Origin: Bacteroidales bacterium
Lineage (GTDB): Bacteria; Bacteroidota; Bacteroidia; Bacteroidales; UBA932
Direction of reading: 5' to 3'
NCBI GenBank assembly: GCA_017550025.1
Contig: JAFYLU010000064.1
Span: 1 to 64,000 of the forward strand
DNA length: 64,000 nucleotides
Shown: positions 63,287 to 64,000 of the stretch, piece by piece
How positions within the stretch are numbered: position 1 is the stretch's first letter
Layout of the letters: each line of letters begins with the position of its first letter
Translations under genes and position numbers: made by a program
The notes under the pieces: model-generated
What the model was told of the DNA's origin: nothing
The model's database searches: none
Seen by the model: the letters and a program-made list of their open reading frames with translations, nothing else

Positions 63287-64000
63287 TTAGTCAGCGAGTG
63301 AGATTCTCTTGAATGTAAGAACCTTTGCCTCAGCGTCAGCTGCCTTGATGACATCCTTCACTGGAGTCTTGCCGTCACCCATCTGATAGCCCTGCTCCTC
63401 GAGAGTCTGCTCCTTGAAGAACTTCTGGAGACGACCCTTGGCGATGTTAGCTACCATCTGCTCTGGAAGGTTTGCTGCCTTCTCTGCAGAAACGGTCTTG
63501 ATGATCTCACGTGCCTGCTCTGCCTGCTCTGCAGTGATCCAGCCCTTAGACTGGTTAGACTCAATGTGAGCCTCGCTGTCAACGTGTGCAGGGTTGATGC
63601 CTGCCTTTGTGAGGGCAGCGTCAACTGCCTTCTGAACGAGCTCTTCCTTAGTCTTCTCTGTAGCAGTCTTAAGCTCTGTGTCGATCACGTTCTGTGGTAC
63701 AGACTCAGCAGAAACAGCAACTGGATTCATTGAAGCCACCTGCATTGCAACACCCTTTGCAGTCTGCTCATCGAATGCCTTGTTGAAACCAACAACAGCA
63801 GCGAGCTTGCCAGTGATCTTGTGCATGTAAGCTGAAATGAAAGGTGCCTCAACAGTCTCGTATCCTACGATGACATGCTTCTCACCTGTCTTACCAGTCT
63901 GCTCTGTAACGGCAGCCTCAACTGTTCTTCCGTCAGCGAGTACGCATGCCATGAGGGCATCCTTATCAGCTGGGAAGTTTGCGATAGCTGTCTCAGCGAT
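63287..64000 (-). CDS. tsf: Elongation factor Ts, 5' end outside window
   Basis: The last 237 residues are visible and the frame is open to the right edge. KHVIVGYETVEAPFISAYMH, VVGFNKAFDEQTAKGVAMQVASMNP and DGKTPVKDVIKAADAEAKVLTFKRISLAD are EF-Ts core and C-terminal pieces. The N-terminal TDVGM motif region lies outside. EF-Ts recycles EF-Tu from GDP to GTP. rpsB normally lies just upstream in bacteria and should be beyond the window. A Met at 63952 is internal and not the start. Confidence 0.94.
   Translation of the reverse strand: MAETAIANFPADKDALMACVLADGRTVEAAVTEQTGKTGEKHVIVGYETVEAPFISAYMHKITGKLAAVVGFNKAFDEQTAKGVAMQVASMNPVAVSAESVPQNVIDTELKTATEKTKEELVQKAVDAALTKAGINPAHVDSEAHIESNQSKGWITAEQAEQAREIIKTVSAEKAANLPEQMVANIAKGRLQKFFKEQTLEEQGYQMGDGKTPVKDVIKAADAEAKVLTFKRISLAD

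Noticed and set aside
1..64000. tRNA or rRNA genes
   Set aside because: I looked through all gaps for cloverleaf arms and T-loop signatures and for rRNA-like sequence and found none; a tRNAscan-SE/Infernal run would settle it.

Overview
The window looks like a 64 kb piece of chromosome from a Bacteroidales bacterium (phylum Bacteroidota), about half G+C. I cannot place it below order. The evidence is of several kinds. Start codons lack Shine-Dalgarno sequences, and many leaders carry the Bacteroidetes promoter pattern TTTG-N19..22-TAnnTTTG. The gene content is typical of the order: a GT3-GT35 glycogen fusion with GT4, GH57 and GH133 genes, serC-serA-DUF1015, DUF4783, DUF3127, MetRS with a C-terminal tRNA-binding domain, RicT, and an Asp-type MurA. 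There are no rRNA genes, tRNA genes, CRISPR arrays or prophage genes. No gene-free stretch exceeds 300 bases.

Layout. 1-10346 (minus): xseA-xseB followed by a glycogen operon (glgB, GH133 debranching enzyme, GT4 synthase-like glycosyltransferase, GH57 enzyme, and a GT3-GT35 fusion cut by the left edge). 10465-14853: housekeeping genes (engB, prs, a small Cys-rich membrane protein, der, DUF4783, rlmH). 14868-19595: a 1191-residue multi-spanning histidine kinase facing a sigma-54-type response regulator whose DNA-binding domain is missing. 19680-22002: cmk, ispH, efp. 22018-23313: an IS200-like (RAYT) transposase bracketed by two copies of a composite REP-like repeat. 23328-31297: lptB, dnaX, a secreted hypothetical, M16 peptidase, O-methyltransferase, murA, murB. 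31404-36329 (minus): DUF308-dnaG-metG. 36480-42546: PHP phosphoesterase, DUF3127 SSB-like protein, FKBP lipoprotein, recQ, miaA, a pRiA4b-type protein. 42721-48017 (plus): yigZ-pyrB-pyrI and serC-serA-DUF1015. 48099-54412 (minus): trmB, ricT, holB, a polyprenyl synthase, a LOG protein, and thioredoxin between two related outer-membrane barrels. 54489-61678: a tripartite RND efflux operon ending in a PII-like gene, with a divergent AraC regulator. 61675-64000 (minus): ProXp-ala-like deacylase, lgt, and tsf cut by the right edge.

How it works together. The left operon can build, branch, debranch and phosphorolyse glycogen. yigZ-pyrBI and serC-serA serve pyrimidine and serine synthesis. murA, murB, lgt and lptB serve the envelope. 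The efflux operon and AraC gene form a probable locally regulated export unit. The items most worth a second look are the RAYT/REP element with structure-conserving hairpin differences, the kinase facing an HTH-less sigma-54 activator, the ParB-like DGHHR motif in the DUF1015 protein beside serC-serA, the PII-like protein at the end of the efflux operon, and a promoter embedded in an inverted repeat ahead of an outer-membrane barrel gene.
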